Shown here: positions 1-7,400 of the stretch, piece by piece
Layout: the number at the start of each line of letters is the position of its first letter
Numbering within the stretch: position 1 is the first letter of the stretch
DNA from: Bacillota bacterium
GTDB lineage: Bacteria; Bacillota; Clostridia; Lachnospirales; Lachnospiraceae
Assembly (NCBI GenBank): GCA_023424235.1
Contig: JAFAEB010000156.1
Location: 1-9,501 of the forward strand
Length of the DNA: 9,501 nt
Direction of reading: 5' to 3'
Position numbers and translations under genes: made by a program
The notes under the pieces: model-generated
Told to the model about the DNA's origin: nothing
Seen by the model: only the letters and a program-made list of their open reading frames with translations
Databases searched by the model: none

Positions 1-2
1 TT

Positions 3-125
3 GATACACCTTCTGATTATGGTAAGCCATGGTATGGTCAATTAATGGCCGGACCTCAATTAATCGCTTATATGTTACAGATTAATTATTGGTTGGAAAC
101 TTATCATATTAGTATTGAACTATAA
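3..125 (+). CDS. C-terminal fragment, probable glutamine-hydrolysing asparagine synthase
   Basis: The third forward frame is open from the left edge to a TAA at 123-125 and gives 40 residues; the gene starts outside the window. The fragment contains the run PWYGQLMAGPQLIAY followed by QINYWLETYHISIEL. From memory this resembles the extreme C-terminus of AsnB-type asparagine synthases (class II amidotransferase plus synthetase domain), which transfer glutamine amide nitrogen to aspartate or to an aspartyl-like acceptor. No catalytic residue lies in the fragment, so the family call rests on this tail alone. Both other forward frames carry stops, which supports this frame. It is the only plus-strand gene in the window and converges on the acyltransferase gene. 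A perfect 12-bp inverted repeat starts 8 bp after the stop and may serve as its transcription end. Confidence 0.6.
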   Translation, partial: DTPSDYGKPWYGQLMAGPQLIAYMLQINYWLETYHISIEL

Positions 126-132
126 ATCAATA

Positions 133-193
133 GGGAGTGATGTAATTGATTGTCTAAAGTTTTAACATTAGGCAACATAAGTACATCACTCCC
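133..193. repeat. 61-nt compound inverted repeat (hairpin) in the convergent spacer
   Basis: The arms GGGAGTGATGTA (133-144) and TACATCACTCCC (182-193) are perfect 12-bp reverse complements. Nested inside is a second stem, TTGTCTAA (150-157) with TTAGGCAA (168-175), 8 bp with one G-U pair and a 10-nt loop. The element lies between two convergent genes, so the likeliest role is a transcription end point for one or both. Neither side has the long T run of a standard intrinsic terminator. It could instead be another structured RNA, or a short remnant with terminal inverted repeats, although I see no clear target-site duplication. Confidence 0.7.
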
Positions 194-224
194 ATTAGTA
201 TTAATTGCAATTATTCATTTTTAT

Positions 225-352
225 TTATTCTTTCGTTAAGAGTAATTCTTTCGTTTTTCAGTAATTCTTTAGATATTCAGTTATCCTTTCGTTATTCAGT
301 TATTCTTTAGTTATTCATTTAGTTATTCATTTAGTTATTCATTTAGTTATTC
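225..352. repeat. Nested 19-bp and 12-bp tandem repeat (minisatellite)
   Basis: From 243 there are three successive 19-bp units that differ by a few bases: 243-261, 262-280 and 281-299. Their pattern is roughly TWATYCTTTMGWTATTCAG. An 18-bp degenerate unit precedes them (225-242) and a fourth 19-bp-like unit follows (300-318). The array then changes to three perfect copies of the 12-mer TTATTCATTTAG (311-322, 323-334, 335-346) plus a half copy to 352. The common core is TTATTC with a TTTAG or TTTCG tail. On the minus strand the 12-mer carries a stop in all three frames, so it does not extend the acyltransferase. It lies about 15 bp beyond that gene's stop codon and is probably non-coding. Confidence 0.85.
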
Positions 353-366
353 TCTTATTTTATTGC

Positions 367-1386
367 TTACTTATTTTTTAGATTTTCTCTCTTTAATGCC
401 ATGTTTGTGATACCATTCATAATCTTCTTATAAGCATCCACAACACTTTGCCTTGAAAATACAAAAGTTATAAGAGCTGACATTACTAGAGCATAAATTA
501 AATAATAAATCGTACCATCCCATGGTAAATCTAATTTTCTTAGATTCGCAACTGCAAGTAGATGTAGTATGTATACCGTTACCGAATTCGCACCAATTAT
601 GGAATACCACTTCTTTTTCGTTGAGAATAGATTGATTAGGCAAATAGTCAAAATAATTGCACTTACATAAATAAAGATACGTGCCATAAGGCTAACACTA
701 CTATCTTGGTTTATACGACTAAACGCTTTTCTCATATAAAAAGATTCTTTTTTAAATAGTTCTAATCGAACAATGACATAGGATATAACTCCATAACCTA
801 GAATTATTACACCACTAATTACTCTTGGTATTTTTCTGATCTTTTCAATATGTTCTCTTTTACAATAAAATCCTAATAAAAAGAATGGTAAAAATGATAA
901 TATTCTAGCCAATGACATTTTACTAGAGAACTCTTCACTAAAGCCAGATAGGATTCCAACTACTATTGATATTGGTAATATAAATTTAATTTTCACAAGG
1001 TCCTTTAAAACAATTTTCCATATAAATACGGACAAATAAAACCATAATCCCCATACTGGATCAAAAATTCGAAATGGTCCTTGTTCTTCGAATAATGTAA
1101 ACATATTTAAAAACCAAAAAAGCGTATTAACTACTAAGTAAGGAATAAAAAAGGAATGAAATGCATTCTCCCTACTTTTGTGAACATCCTTTGAAAAATA
1201 TCCCGATATAAAAATAAATGCAGGCATATGAAAGAAGTAGATAAAGTAATAAATAGAATCTATTAATATTATTTCTCCCATCTGCTCCGTTATCATATGA
1301 CCTAATACTACTAAAAAAATTAAGAATGCTCTTATATTGTCAAATAAATAATCTCTATTCGAACTATTCAATTCATTTTGACTCAT
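367..1386 (-). CDS. Membrane acyltransferase 3 family protein (OafA/NolL-like O-acetyltransferase)
   Basis: A 339-residue, highly hydrophobic polytopic protein. The N-terminus holds the acyltransferase-3 signature: D16, R19 and H30 in FDNIRAFLIFLVVLGH, then FFHMPAFIFISGYFSK at about 51-66 with H53. Many hydrophobic segments of about 20 residues follow, suggesting around ten membrane helices. Family members move acetyl or other acyl groups across the membrane onto sugars, cell-wall polymers or other surface molecules. The SGYFSK form is typical of the fucose 4-O-acetylase-like (NolL) branch; the actual acceptor cannot be read from sequence. The ATG at 1384-1386 is preceded by AGGAG (1393-1397) at good spacing, which fixes the start. 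It is the only gene of its transcription unit, with its own promoter at about 1486-1514. No polysaccharide or glycosyltransferase genes adjoin it to suggest a substrate. Confidence 0.85.
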   Translation of the reverse strand: MSQNELNSSNRDYLFDNIRAFLIFLVVLGHMITEQMGEIILIDSIYYFIYFFHMPAFIFISGYFSKDVHKSRENAFHSFFIPYLVVNTLFWFLNMFTLFEEQGPFRIFDPVWGLWFYLSVFIWKIVLKDLVKIKFILPISIVVGILSGFSEEFSSKMSLARILSFLPFFLLGFYCKREHIEKIRKIPRVISGVIILGYGVISYVIVRLELFKKESFYMRKAFSRINQDSSVSLMARIFIYVSAIILTICLINLFSTKKKWYSIIGANSVTVYILHLLAVANLRKLDLPWDGTIYYLIYALVMSALITFVFSRQSVVDAYKKIMNGITNMALKRENLKNK

Positions 1387-1485
1387 TATTATCTCCTATG
1401 TGAATTAATTTCTAATTGCTATAGCTTGATTTGCTTTTTACTCAATCAAGAATTCTATCGCTCCTTTTATTTTAAATACGCAATT

Positions 1486-1514
1486 ATTTTATCAGTTTTC
1501 TTAATATAATTCAA
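1486..1514 (-). promoter_or_regulatory. Sigma-A-type promoter of the acyltransferase gene
   Basis: Read on the minus strand, TTGAAT (1509-1514) is followed after exactly 17 bp by TAAAAT (1486-1491). The -10 is preceded by TGA, making an extended -10 (TGATAAAAT). It would start transcription near 1479 and give a leader of about 93 nt before the ATG at 1386. The leader contains a small 7-bp hairpin (CTTGATT 1425-1431 with AATCAAG 1444-1450), probably too weak to be a riboswitch. Called by motif only. Confidence 0.55.
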
Positions 1515-1540
1515 TAAGTCAAAGACCTCCTACAACAATC

Positions 1541-1560
1541 TTAAGAAGTTTTTAAGAAGT
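1541..1560. repeat. 9-bp direct repeat with 11-bp period, possible response-regulator site
   Basis: TTAAGAAGT occurs at 1541-1549 and again at 1552-1560, start to start 11 bp, one helical turn. It lies 26 bp upstream of the acyltransferase -35 box and directly behind the T run of the metQ terminator. Direct repeats at 10-11 bp spacing are the usual target of OmpR/PhoB-type response regulators, so a regulatory site for the acyltransferase is plausible. No regulator gene is in the window. Confidence 0.4.
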
Positions 1561-1591
1561 AAAAAGGTGCCGTACCTTTCGTACGACACCT
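1561..1591 (-). terminator. Intrinsic terminator of the met operon
   Basis: On the minus strand AGGTGTCGTAC (1581-1591) pairs with GTACGGCACCT (1565-1575) through 11 bp including one G-U pair. The loop is GAAAG and the stem is followed by a run of five T. It sits 54 bp after the metQ stop codon and closes the metN-metI-metQ unit before the acyltransferase promoter region. Confidence 0.9.
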
Positions 1592-1645
1592 ACTCTTACA
1601 CTTTCATATAAGACACACTCTATAAATGGTCTATTTATCTGTTCA

Positions 1646-2566
1646 TTAAAATACTGGAACTACAGCTCCTTGCCAATTATCTTTAATGAAAGTCTTTGTT
1701 TCTTCTGATGTAACCGCCTTAATTAAAGCTCTAGTTTTATCTGATTCTTCATTACCTTCATTTACAACAAGAATATTTGCGTATATATATGCTGCTTCGG
1801 ATTCCACATCCTCAACAAGTAAAGCATCTTTACTTGCAGTTAAACCTTCTAATAGAGCATAATTACCATTAATTACAGCTAAATCTACATCACGCAATGC
1901 TTTTGCTGTTTGAGCAGCTTCTATTTCAACAATTTTAAGATTTTTTGGATTCTCTACGATATCATTGATCGTTGCATCCAATGAAGCATTTTCATTTAAC
2001 TTAATTAGTCCAGCTTTTTCAAGTAATAGTAAAGCTCTAGCTTCATTAGTAGCATCATTCGGCACAGCGATTTGCGCTCCATCTGCTAACTCAGTTAAAG
2101 AACTGGACTTTCCTGGGTAAATACCTAGTGGTTCAAAGTGAATATTAGCTACAGCTTTAAGTACTGTACCATTTTTTTCATTATAATCATTTAAATAAGG
2201 TGTATGTTGAAAAAAGTTTGCATCTAAGCTACCATCAGTTGTCGCAACGTTTGGTTGAATATAATCAGTATACTCAACAACCTTAATCTTATATCCTTGT
2301 TCTTCAAGAGATTTTTTAACTGCATCTGAGTTTAAAATACTAGCATGAGGTTCAATGGAAGCACCTACTACAATTTCAGCTAAGTTATTTGTATTACCTT
2401 CATCACCTGTATTACCTTCATCACTTGTATTCGTAGTTTCTTTTGCTGGATTATTAGTATTTGCTCCATCATTTTTGTTAGGAGTTTCCTTTGTTCCACA
2501 AGCTGTAAATAAAGCTATTACTAAAGTTAATACTAAAAATGAACTAATGTTTTTTAAATTTTTCAT
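1646..2566 (-). CDS. metQ: Methionine ABC transporter substrate-binding lipoprotein MetQ
   Basis: 306 residues. A signal peptide with lipobox LFTAC places the lipidated cysteine at C23, so the mature protein is anchored on the outer face of the membrane. A low-complexity Asn/Thr/Gly/Glu linker (about 24-62) follows, then the NlpA/MetQ binding domain from about 63. Family landmarks are VVGASIEPHASIL, ANFFQHTPYLNDYN, HFEPLGIYPGKSSSL and VPNDATNEARALLLLE. Its role is to capture methionine or a close derivative and deliver it to MetI. The linker is encoded partly by an 18-bp tandem duplication at 2391-2426, giving repeated DEGNT units. The ATG overlaps the metI stop by one base (TAATG) and has AGGAG at 2574-2578, so translation is probably coupled. 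It is the last gene of the operon. D-methionine or other ligands are possible; the family call is firm. Confidence 0.93.
   Translation of the reverse strand: MKNLKNISSFLVLTLVIALFTACGTKETPNKNDGANTNNPAKETTNTSDEGNTGDEGNTNNLAEIVVGASIEPHASILNSDAVKKSLEEQGYKIKVVEYTDYIQPNVATTDGSLDANFFQHTPYLNDYNEKNGTVLKAVANIHFEPLGIYPGKSSSLTELADGAQIAVPNDATNEARALLLLEKAGLIKLNENASLDATINDIVENPKNLKIVEIEAAQTAKALRDVDLAVINGNYALLEGLTASKDALLVEDVESEAAYIYANILVVNEGNEESDKTRALIKAVTSEETKTFIKDNWQGAVVPVF
2391..2426. repeat. 18-bp tandem duplication inside metQ
   Basis: Two adjacent 18-bp units (2391-2408 and 2409-2426) both begin GTATTACCTTCATCAC and differ only in the second-last base. They encode repeated Asp-Glu-Gly-Asn-Thr hexads in the spacer between the lipobox and the folded domain of MetQ. 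The unit length keeps frame, so copy-number change would lengthen or shorten only the tether. Confidence 0.85.
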
Positions 2567-3264
2567 TAATTTTCTCCTTTTCCTCTTTTATCAATTGCTT
2601 TTGATATAAACTGCCCGAAACTTTGAATTCCTTGCACGAATATAACTAATAAAATTATAGTGATAATCATCACATCTGTTTGATACCTATAATAACCATA
2701 TCGTATGGCAATATCTCCCAAACCTCCTGCACCAATCGTTCCAGCCATAGCGGTGTAACCCACTAATGTTATAGTAGCTAAAGACATTCCAAGTATTAAT
2801 GATGGTAGGGTTTCTGGTATCATAACCTTAAAAATAATTTCTTTAACATTTGCTCCCATCGCTCTCGCAGCCTCGATAACACCACTGTCTAATTCCCTTA
2901 ATGAATTCTCTACTAATCTAGCTACAAATGGAACTGAACCAATAATAAGTGGTACGGTAGCAGCTTTGGGACCTAGCGTCGTTCCGACAACCGCTCTTGT
3001 CACTGGCATAACCGCAACTAATAGAATTATAAATGGAATCGATCTTCCAAGGTTAATAATTGCATCCAAAATTTTATTTAACGGCAAAATAGGATAAATC
3101 CCATTTTTTCTTGTAATTTCCGCTAATATTCCGATTGGTAATCCAAATATGTAAGCTACAAAGGTTGCTGTAAAAGTCATATATAGAGTATCCATAGTTC
3201 CTTCCATTAACATAGAACCATAAGCCTCAAATAAACTAGCTAAATAATCTATTATTCCTTTCAT
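2566..3264 (-). CDS. metI: Methionine ABC transporter permease MetI
   Basis: 232 residues with about five hydrophobic segments, close to the usual MetI length. The inner-membrane subunit forms the channel for methionine and docks to MetN through the EAA loop, seen here as EAARAMGANVKEI starting at E131. The stretch RSIPFIILLVAVMPVTR (from about 74) and the following GTTLGPKAATVPL are characteristic of MetI, as is GYTAMAGTIGAGGLGD in the C-terminal third. The start ATG (3262-3264) overlaps the metN stop in an ATGA arrangement. Its ribosome binding site AGGGGG (3274-3279) lies inside the end of metN, which points to coupled translation. Nothing is truncated. Confidence 0.95.
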   Translation of the reverse strand: MKGIIDYLASLFEAYGSMLMEGTMDTLYMTFTATFVAYIFGLPIGILAEITRKNGIYPILPLNKILDAIINLGRSIPFIILLVAVMPVTRAVVGTTLGPKAATVPLIIGSVPFVARLVENSLRELDSGVIEAARAMGANVKEIIFKVMIPETLPSLILGMSLATITLVGYTAMAGTIGAGGLGDIAIRYGYYRYQTDVMIITIILLVIFVQGIQSFGQFISKAIDKRGKGEN

Positions 3265-4073
3265 TCCTCAATGCCCCCTAATAATCTTTTTGTAACTTCA
3301 TTTGTGGTATTAGCAAAGACTTCATTCGTTCTACCAGATGCTATAATTTCAGATTTGTCTAAAACCACTACCTTATTACATATTTTTTGAACTACATTCA
3401 TTTCATGTGTAATAACTATAATGGTTACATTTTGTTCTTTATTTATTTTTTTAAGTAGATTAAGTATGGATTCTGTTGTATAACTGTCTAGTGCCGAGGT
3501 AGCTTCATCACATAGTAGAATAGATGGTTTCGTTGCCAAGGCTCTTGCTATCGCAACTCTTTGTCTTTGGCCACCACTTAATTTTGCTGGATAGTAATTC
3601 TCTTTGTCTTTTAGATCTACTAGCTTTAATAACTCGTCAACTCTTTTATTAATATACTCTTTTTTGGCTTTTCTCTTATTAAAATAAGTTAGATTTCTAT
3701 ATTCTAAATCAGACATCCCATCAATCTTAAAATCCTTTAATTTTGTGATCTCTAAACCAAAAGCTATGTTCTTTTTAACAGTTCGCTGCATTAATAGGTT
3801 AAAGTTTTGGAATATCATTCCGATATCCTTCCTTAATGCTAACAAATCCTTTCCGGTTTTTTTTGTGATATCTTGATCATTAATATAGATACTTCCTCTT
3901 GTCGGCTTTTCTAAAAGATTAATGCATCGTATTAACGTACTCTTCCCAGCTCCACTCATACCAATAATTCCAAAGATATCACCATCTTCTATTTCAATAT
4001 TGATGTTGTTTAGAACAGTTAATTTCGTATTCCCATTTTGAAATTCTTTCGTTAGATTAGCAATTCGAATCAT
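3261..4073 (-). CDS. metN: Methionine ABC transporter ATPase MetN, short form without NIL domain
   Basis: 270 residues. The ABC ATPase motifs are complete: Walker A GMSGAGKST (38-46), Q-loop Q89, signature LSGGQRQ (165-171), Walker B ILLCDEATSALD with D189/E190, and switch histidine H223. It hydrolyses ATP in the cytoplasm to drive MetI. Two points differ from the usual MetN of about 340 residues. The protein ends soon after the ATPase domain (GGIEE at 266-270), so the C-terminal NIL/ACT-like methionine-sensing domain is missing. A lysine-rich insertion of roughly 25 residues (about 110-140) lies between the Q-loop and the signature. The ATG at 4071-4073 follows AAAGGTGA (4078-4085). It is the first gene of the operon. 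With MetI and MetQ adjacent the transporter assignment is strong; from the ATPase alone it could pass as a polar amino acid transporter subunit. Confidence 0.9.
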   Translation of the reverse strand: MIRIANLTKEFQNGNTKLTVLNNINIEIEDGDIFGIIGMSGAGKSTLIRCINLLEKPTRGSIYINDQDITKKTGKDLLALRKDIGMIFQNFNLLMQRTVKKNIAFGLEITKLKDFKIDGMSDLEYRNLTYFNKRKAKKEYINKRVDELLKLVDLKDKENYYPAKLSGGQRQRVAIARALATKPSILLCDEATSALDSYTTESILNLLKKINKEQNVTIIVITHEMNVVQKICNKVVVLDKSEIIASGRTNEVFANTTNEVTKRLLGGIEE

Positions 4074-4117
4074 ATCTTCACCTTTTCTTTATTAAATTGT
4101 ATTGTTCTTTTTTTATT

Positions 4118-4136
4118 TCATAGTATGTTGATATGA
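4118..4136. promoter_or_regulatory. Possible operator: short inverted repeat at the met operon start
   Basis: TCATA (4118-4122) and TATGA (4132-4136) form a symmetric pair nine bases apart, just downstream of the predicted transcription start of metN. A repressor could bind there. The arms are short and the region is very AT-rich, so chance is a real alternative. Confidence 0.25.
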
Positions 4137-4145
4137 TTTTAGTTA

Positions 4146-4174
4146 TTTATACTACTTATCTATGAATTTGTCAA
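4146..4174 (-). promoter_or_regulatory. Sigma-A-type promoter of the metNIQ operon
   Basis: On the minus strand a perfect -35 box TTGACA (4169-4174) and TATAAA (4146-4151) are separated by exactly 17 bp. AT-rich sequence upstream could act as an UP element. The start would fall near 4139, leaving a leader of about 66 nt before the metN ATG. That is too short for a SAM-I (S-box) riboswitch or a T-box, and I find no sequence resembling either. Confidence 0.75.
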
Positions 4175-4343
4175 GAACTTTATTTTATAAAATACATTTT
4201 TTTATTAATTTAATTTGTATTTTTATAATCATTTTCTAATTTTATAATAAATAGCATTATATCATATAATTTCTAAACTTCAAGTTATTGTCCTAAAATT
4301 TTTATGTAAAATAATGGGGTTGATTTGTAATAAACTTAATATT
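4175..4343. other. AT-rich spacer without recognised genes
   Basis: This stretch lies between the met promoter and the PFOR terminator and is almost entirely A and T, with a repeated TTTTATAAT (4221-4229 and 4240-4248). I see no open reading frame with a ribosome binding site, no RNA gene and no riboswitch on either strand. It completes the roughly 400-bp gap between metN and the PFOR gene, together with the met leader, promoter and PFOR 3' region annotated separately. Confidence 0.6.
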
Positions 4344-4386
4344 AAAAAAGGAGCATGCTTCTAACTTAAGTTATCTGCTGCTCCTT
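4344..4386 (-). terminator. Intrinsic terminator of the PFOR gene
   Basis: On the minus strand AAGGAGCA (4379-4386) pairs with TGCTCCTT (4348-4355), and the stem runs into six T (4344-4349). The 23-nt loop contains the palindrome TAACTTAAGTTA, which may add a small inner hairpin. It lies 86 bp after the PFOR stop codon. The orientation of the T run shows that it serves the minus-strand gene. Confidence 0.8.
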
Positions 4387-4472
4387 AATCCCATTAAATT
4401 TCAATGAAAACCATAATTTCAATAAGGTCCTATAAAATTAATTTGTTTCATATTTCTTATGCAAGTGATTTA

Positions 4473-7400
4473 TTATAAAGATGCTAATGTTTTATAGGTT
4501 TGATATCTTTCCCTTGCTTCTTCTTCCGTCTTCTTAAATAGTTCTTCTGCTTGTTCTGGGAACATTCTTGCTAAAGCATTATACCTAACTTGATTCATTA
4601 TGAATTCTCTAAAATCACCTGTTGGTTCTTTCGAATCAAGTATAAATGGATTTTTACCTTCTTTTTTAAGTTCAGGATTATAACGATATAAATGCCAGTA
4701 CCCACTTTGAACAGCATTTTTAATAGAGAACATACTTCTACCCATACCATCTTTTAGACCATGACTAATACATGGTGAATAGCAAATAATGATGGATGGT
4801 CCTTTGTAGCTTTCTGCTTCTCTTAAAGCTTTTATTAATTGATTGTTATCAGCGTTGATACCAACTTGAGCAACGTATACATTACCATAAGTCATCATCA
4901 TTCTTCCTAAGTCTTTTTTACCTTGATGTTTGCCTGCAGAAGCAAATTTTGCTATTGCCGCTGTTGGTGTTGATTTAGATGCTTGACCACCAGTATTTGA
5001 ATAGATTTCCGTATCGAAAATTAATATATTTACATCCTCGCCTGAAGCCATAACATGGTCAAGACCACCAAAGCCAATATCATATGCCCAACCATCTCCA
5101 CCAACAATCCATTGAGAACGTTTCACCAAATAATCTTTTCTTTCTTTAATTTCATCTACCAGTCTAGTTACATTGTTGTCACTTGATCTAATTTCATCTA
5201 AGACCTTTAGAACTTTATGACTAGTACCCTTTGAAGCATCTCCATCATCCTTATAATGAATCCAATCTGTAAATATTTCTTTGTACTTGTCGTCGATATC
5301 TAGTTTAACTAGCTCTTCCATATTTACTTTAATTTTATCTCTAATTTGTCTTACCCCTAGATACATACCATATCCAAACTCAGCATTATCTTCAAATAAG
5401 GAGTTTGCCCATGCTGGACCTTTACCTTCACGGTTTGTAGTATAAGCGGTACTTGGTGCTGATGCACCCCAAATAGAAGAACAACCAGTTGCATTAGCAA
5501 TCATCATTCTCTCGCCAAATAACTGTGTTACTAACTTAATATAAGGTGTTTCACCGCATCCTGCACACGCACCAGAAAATTCCATTAAAGGTTCTTTAAA
5601 CTGACTGTCTTTAAAGGAAGCACCATAGGATAATTCTTTCTTAAATTTAACTTCAGTGGAAGCAAACTTCCAATTTTCTACTTGAACTTCGATTTGACTT
5701 TCTAATGGTTGCATAATTAATGCTTTGCCTTTTGCTGGGCACACCTCGGCACAGTTTCCACATCCTGTACAATCCATAGGACTAATTTGAATCTTATAAT
5801 GATATCCTTCAAATGCTTTACCAGTTGCAGGCTTTGTAACAAAGGTAGAAGGTGCTTTTTTCTTTTCTTCATCATCCAATAAGAATGGTCTAATTACCGC
5901 ATGTGGACATACTAATGAACATTGATTACATTGAATACATCTTTCTTCAACCCATTCCGGTACATTAACAGCAATACCACGTTTCTCATATGCAGTTGAA
6001 CCAGATGGAAATGTTCCATCTTCCATACCATTAAAAGCACTAACTGGAAGTTCATGCCCCTTTTGCTCTTGCATCGGTCTCATAATATTCTTAACAAAGT
6101 CTGGTTCCTCAATCTGTTCTTGCTTAATATCCTCAGCATTCGCCCATTCTTTTGGAATCTCAACTTTATGAATACTCTTTACACCCTCATCAATTGCTTG
6201 ATGATTCATTTGAACAACTTTTTCGCCTTTTTTATTATAGGATTTAGTAGCAGCACCTTTTAATTCCTTTAAAAATACTTCTTCTGGTATGATATCGATT
6301 AATTTAAAGAAGGCACCTTGCATAATCATATTAATACGATTGCCAAGTCCAATTTTACTTGCCAAATCTACTGCATTAATTGTATAAAAGGATATATTCT
6401 TTTTCACTAATTCTCTCTTAAATTTTGCTGGTAAATTAGTCTCTAGTTCTTCGTCACTCCACTGGCAGTTTAATACAAAGATACCACCTTCCTTAAGGTC
6501 ACCAAGCATATCATATTTATTAACATAGGATTGGTTATGACAAGCAACATAATCTGCATGATCTACTAAATAAGTAGATTTTATCGGTGTATTTCCAAAT
6601 CTTAAATGTGATATCGTGATACCACCAGATTTTTTAGAATCATAATCAAAATATGCTTGTACCTTATAATCTGTCATTTCACCGATTACTTTTATGGCTT
6701 GCTTATTTGCACCAACTGTACCATCCGAACCAAGACCCCATATTTTACATGATTTTCTTTGTGCAGGTTCCATTGATATCTTATTTGGGGCATTAAGAGA
6801 AGTATTCGTTACGTCATCAAGGATACCAATCGTAAATCGATTCTTTGGGTCATCTTTTTTAAGATTATCATATACAGCAGTGATATCGCTTGGTGTAGTA
6901 TCTTTAGAACCAAGACCATATCTACCACCTACAATAAGTGGTGGATTCTTTTTCCCTATAAATGCACTACATACATCCAAATATAAAGGCTCACCAATGG
7001 CACCAGGTTCCTTCGTTCTATCTAAGACTGCTATTTTTTTAACCGATTGAGGTATACAGTCAAGGAAATGTTTCAAAGAGAATGGTCTAAATAAATGAAC
7101 TTTAATTAAACCATATTTTTCACCTTTGGCATTATAATAATCTATGGTTTCTTCGATTGTTTGCGTTACAGAACCCATAGCTATAATAAGATACTCTGCA
7201 TCACTAGCACCATAGTAATCGAATAATCCATATTTTCTTCCAGTAAGTGCAGCCATCTTAGTAAAATATGTTTCTACAATAGGTATAATCTGCTCATAGA
7301 ATGGATTACTAGCTTCTCTATTTTGGAAGTAAATATCCGGATTCTGTGCAGTACCACGTACAACTGGATTATTTGGTGATAGAGAACGATCTCGGAATTC

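Noticed and set aside
428..643. 71-codon minus-strand frame inside the acyltransferase
   Set aside because: It overlaps the real gene in another frame, has no family features and has a cysteine-rich composition typical of a shadow frame.
1525..1530. AGGAGG-like Shine-Dalgarno sequence on the minus strand upstream of the acyltransferase, and a second one (AAAGGAGC) at about 1460-1467
   Set aside because: No ATG follows either at usable spacing; only very short TTG-initiated frames of 4 to about 15 codons result. They may be chance or a gene remnant, and are not supported as leader peptides.
2355..2609. 84-codon plus-strand frame opposite metQ
   Set aside because: It is antisense to a well-supported gene, lacks a ribosome binding site and has a composition that mirrors the metQ linker and signal peptide.
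4184..4260. Possible replication origin or curved DNA in the AT-rich spacer
   Set aside because: High AT content and two TTTTATAAT copies are not enough; no DnaA-box cluster or iteron series is visible.
6694..7050. 118-codon plus-strand frame opposite the PFOR gene, with another of 69 codons at 6054-6263
   Set aside because: Both are shadows of the conserved PFOR reading frame and show no recognisable protein features.
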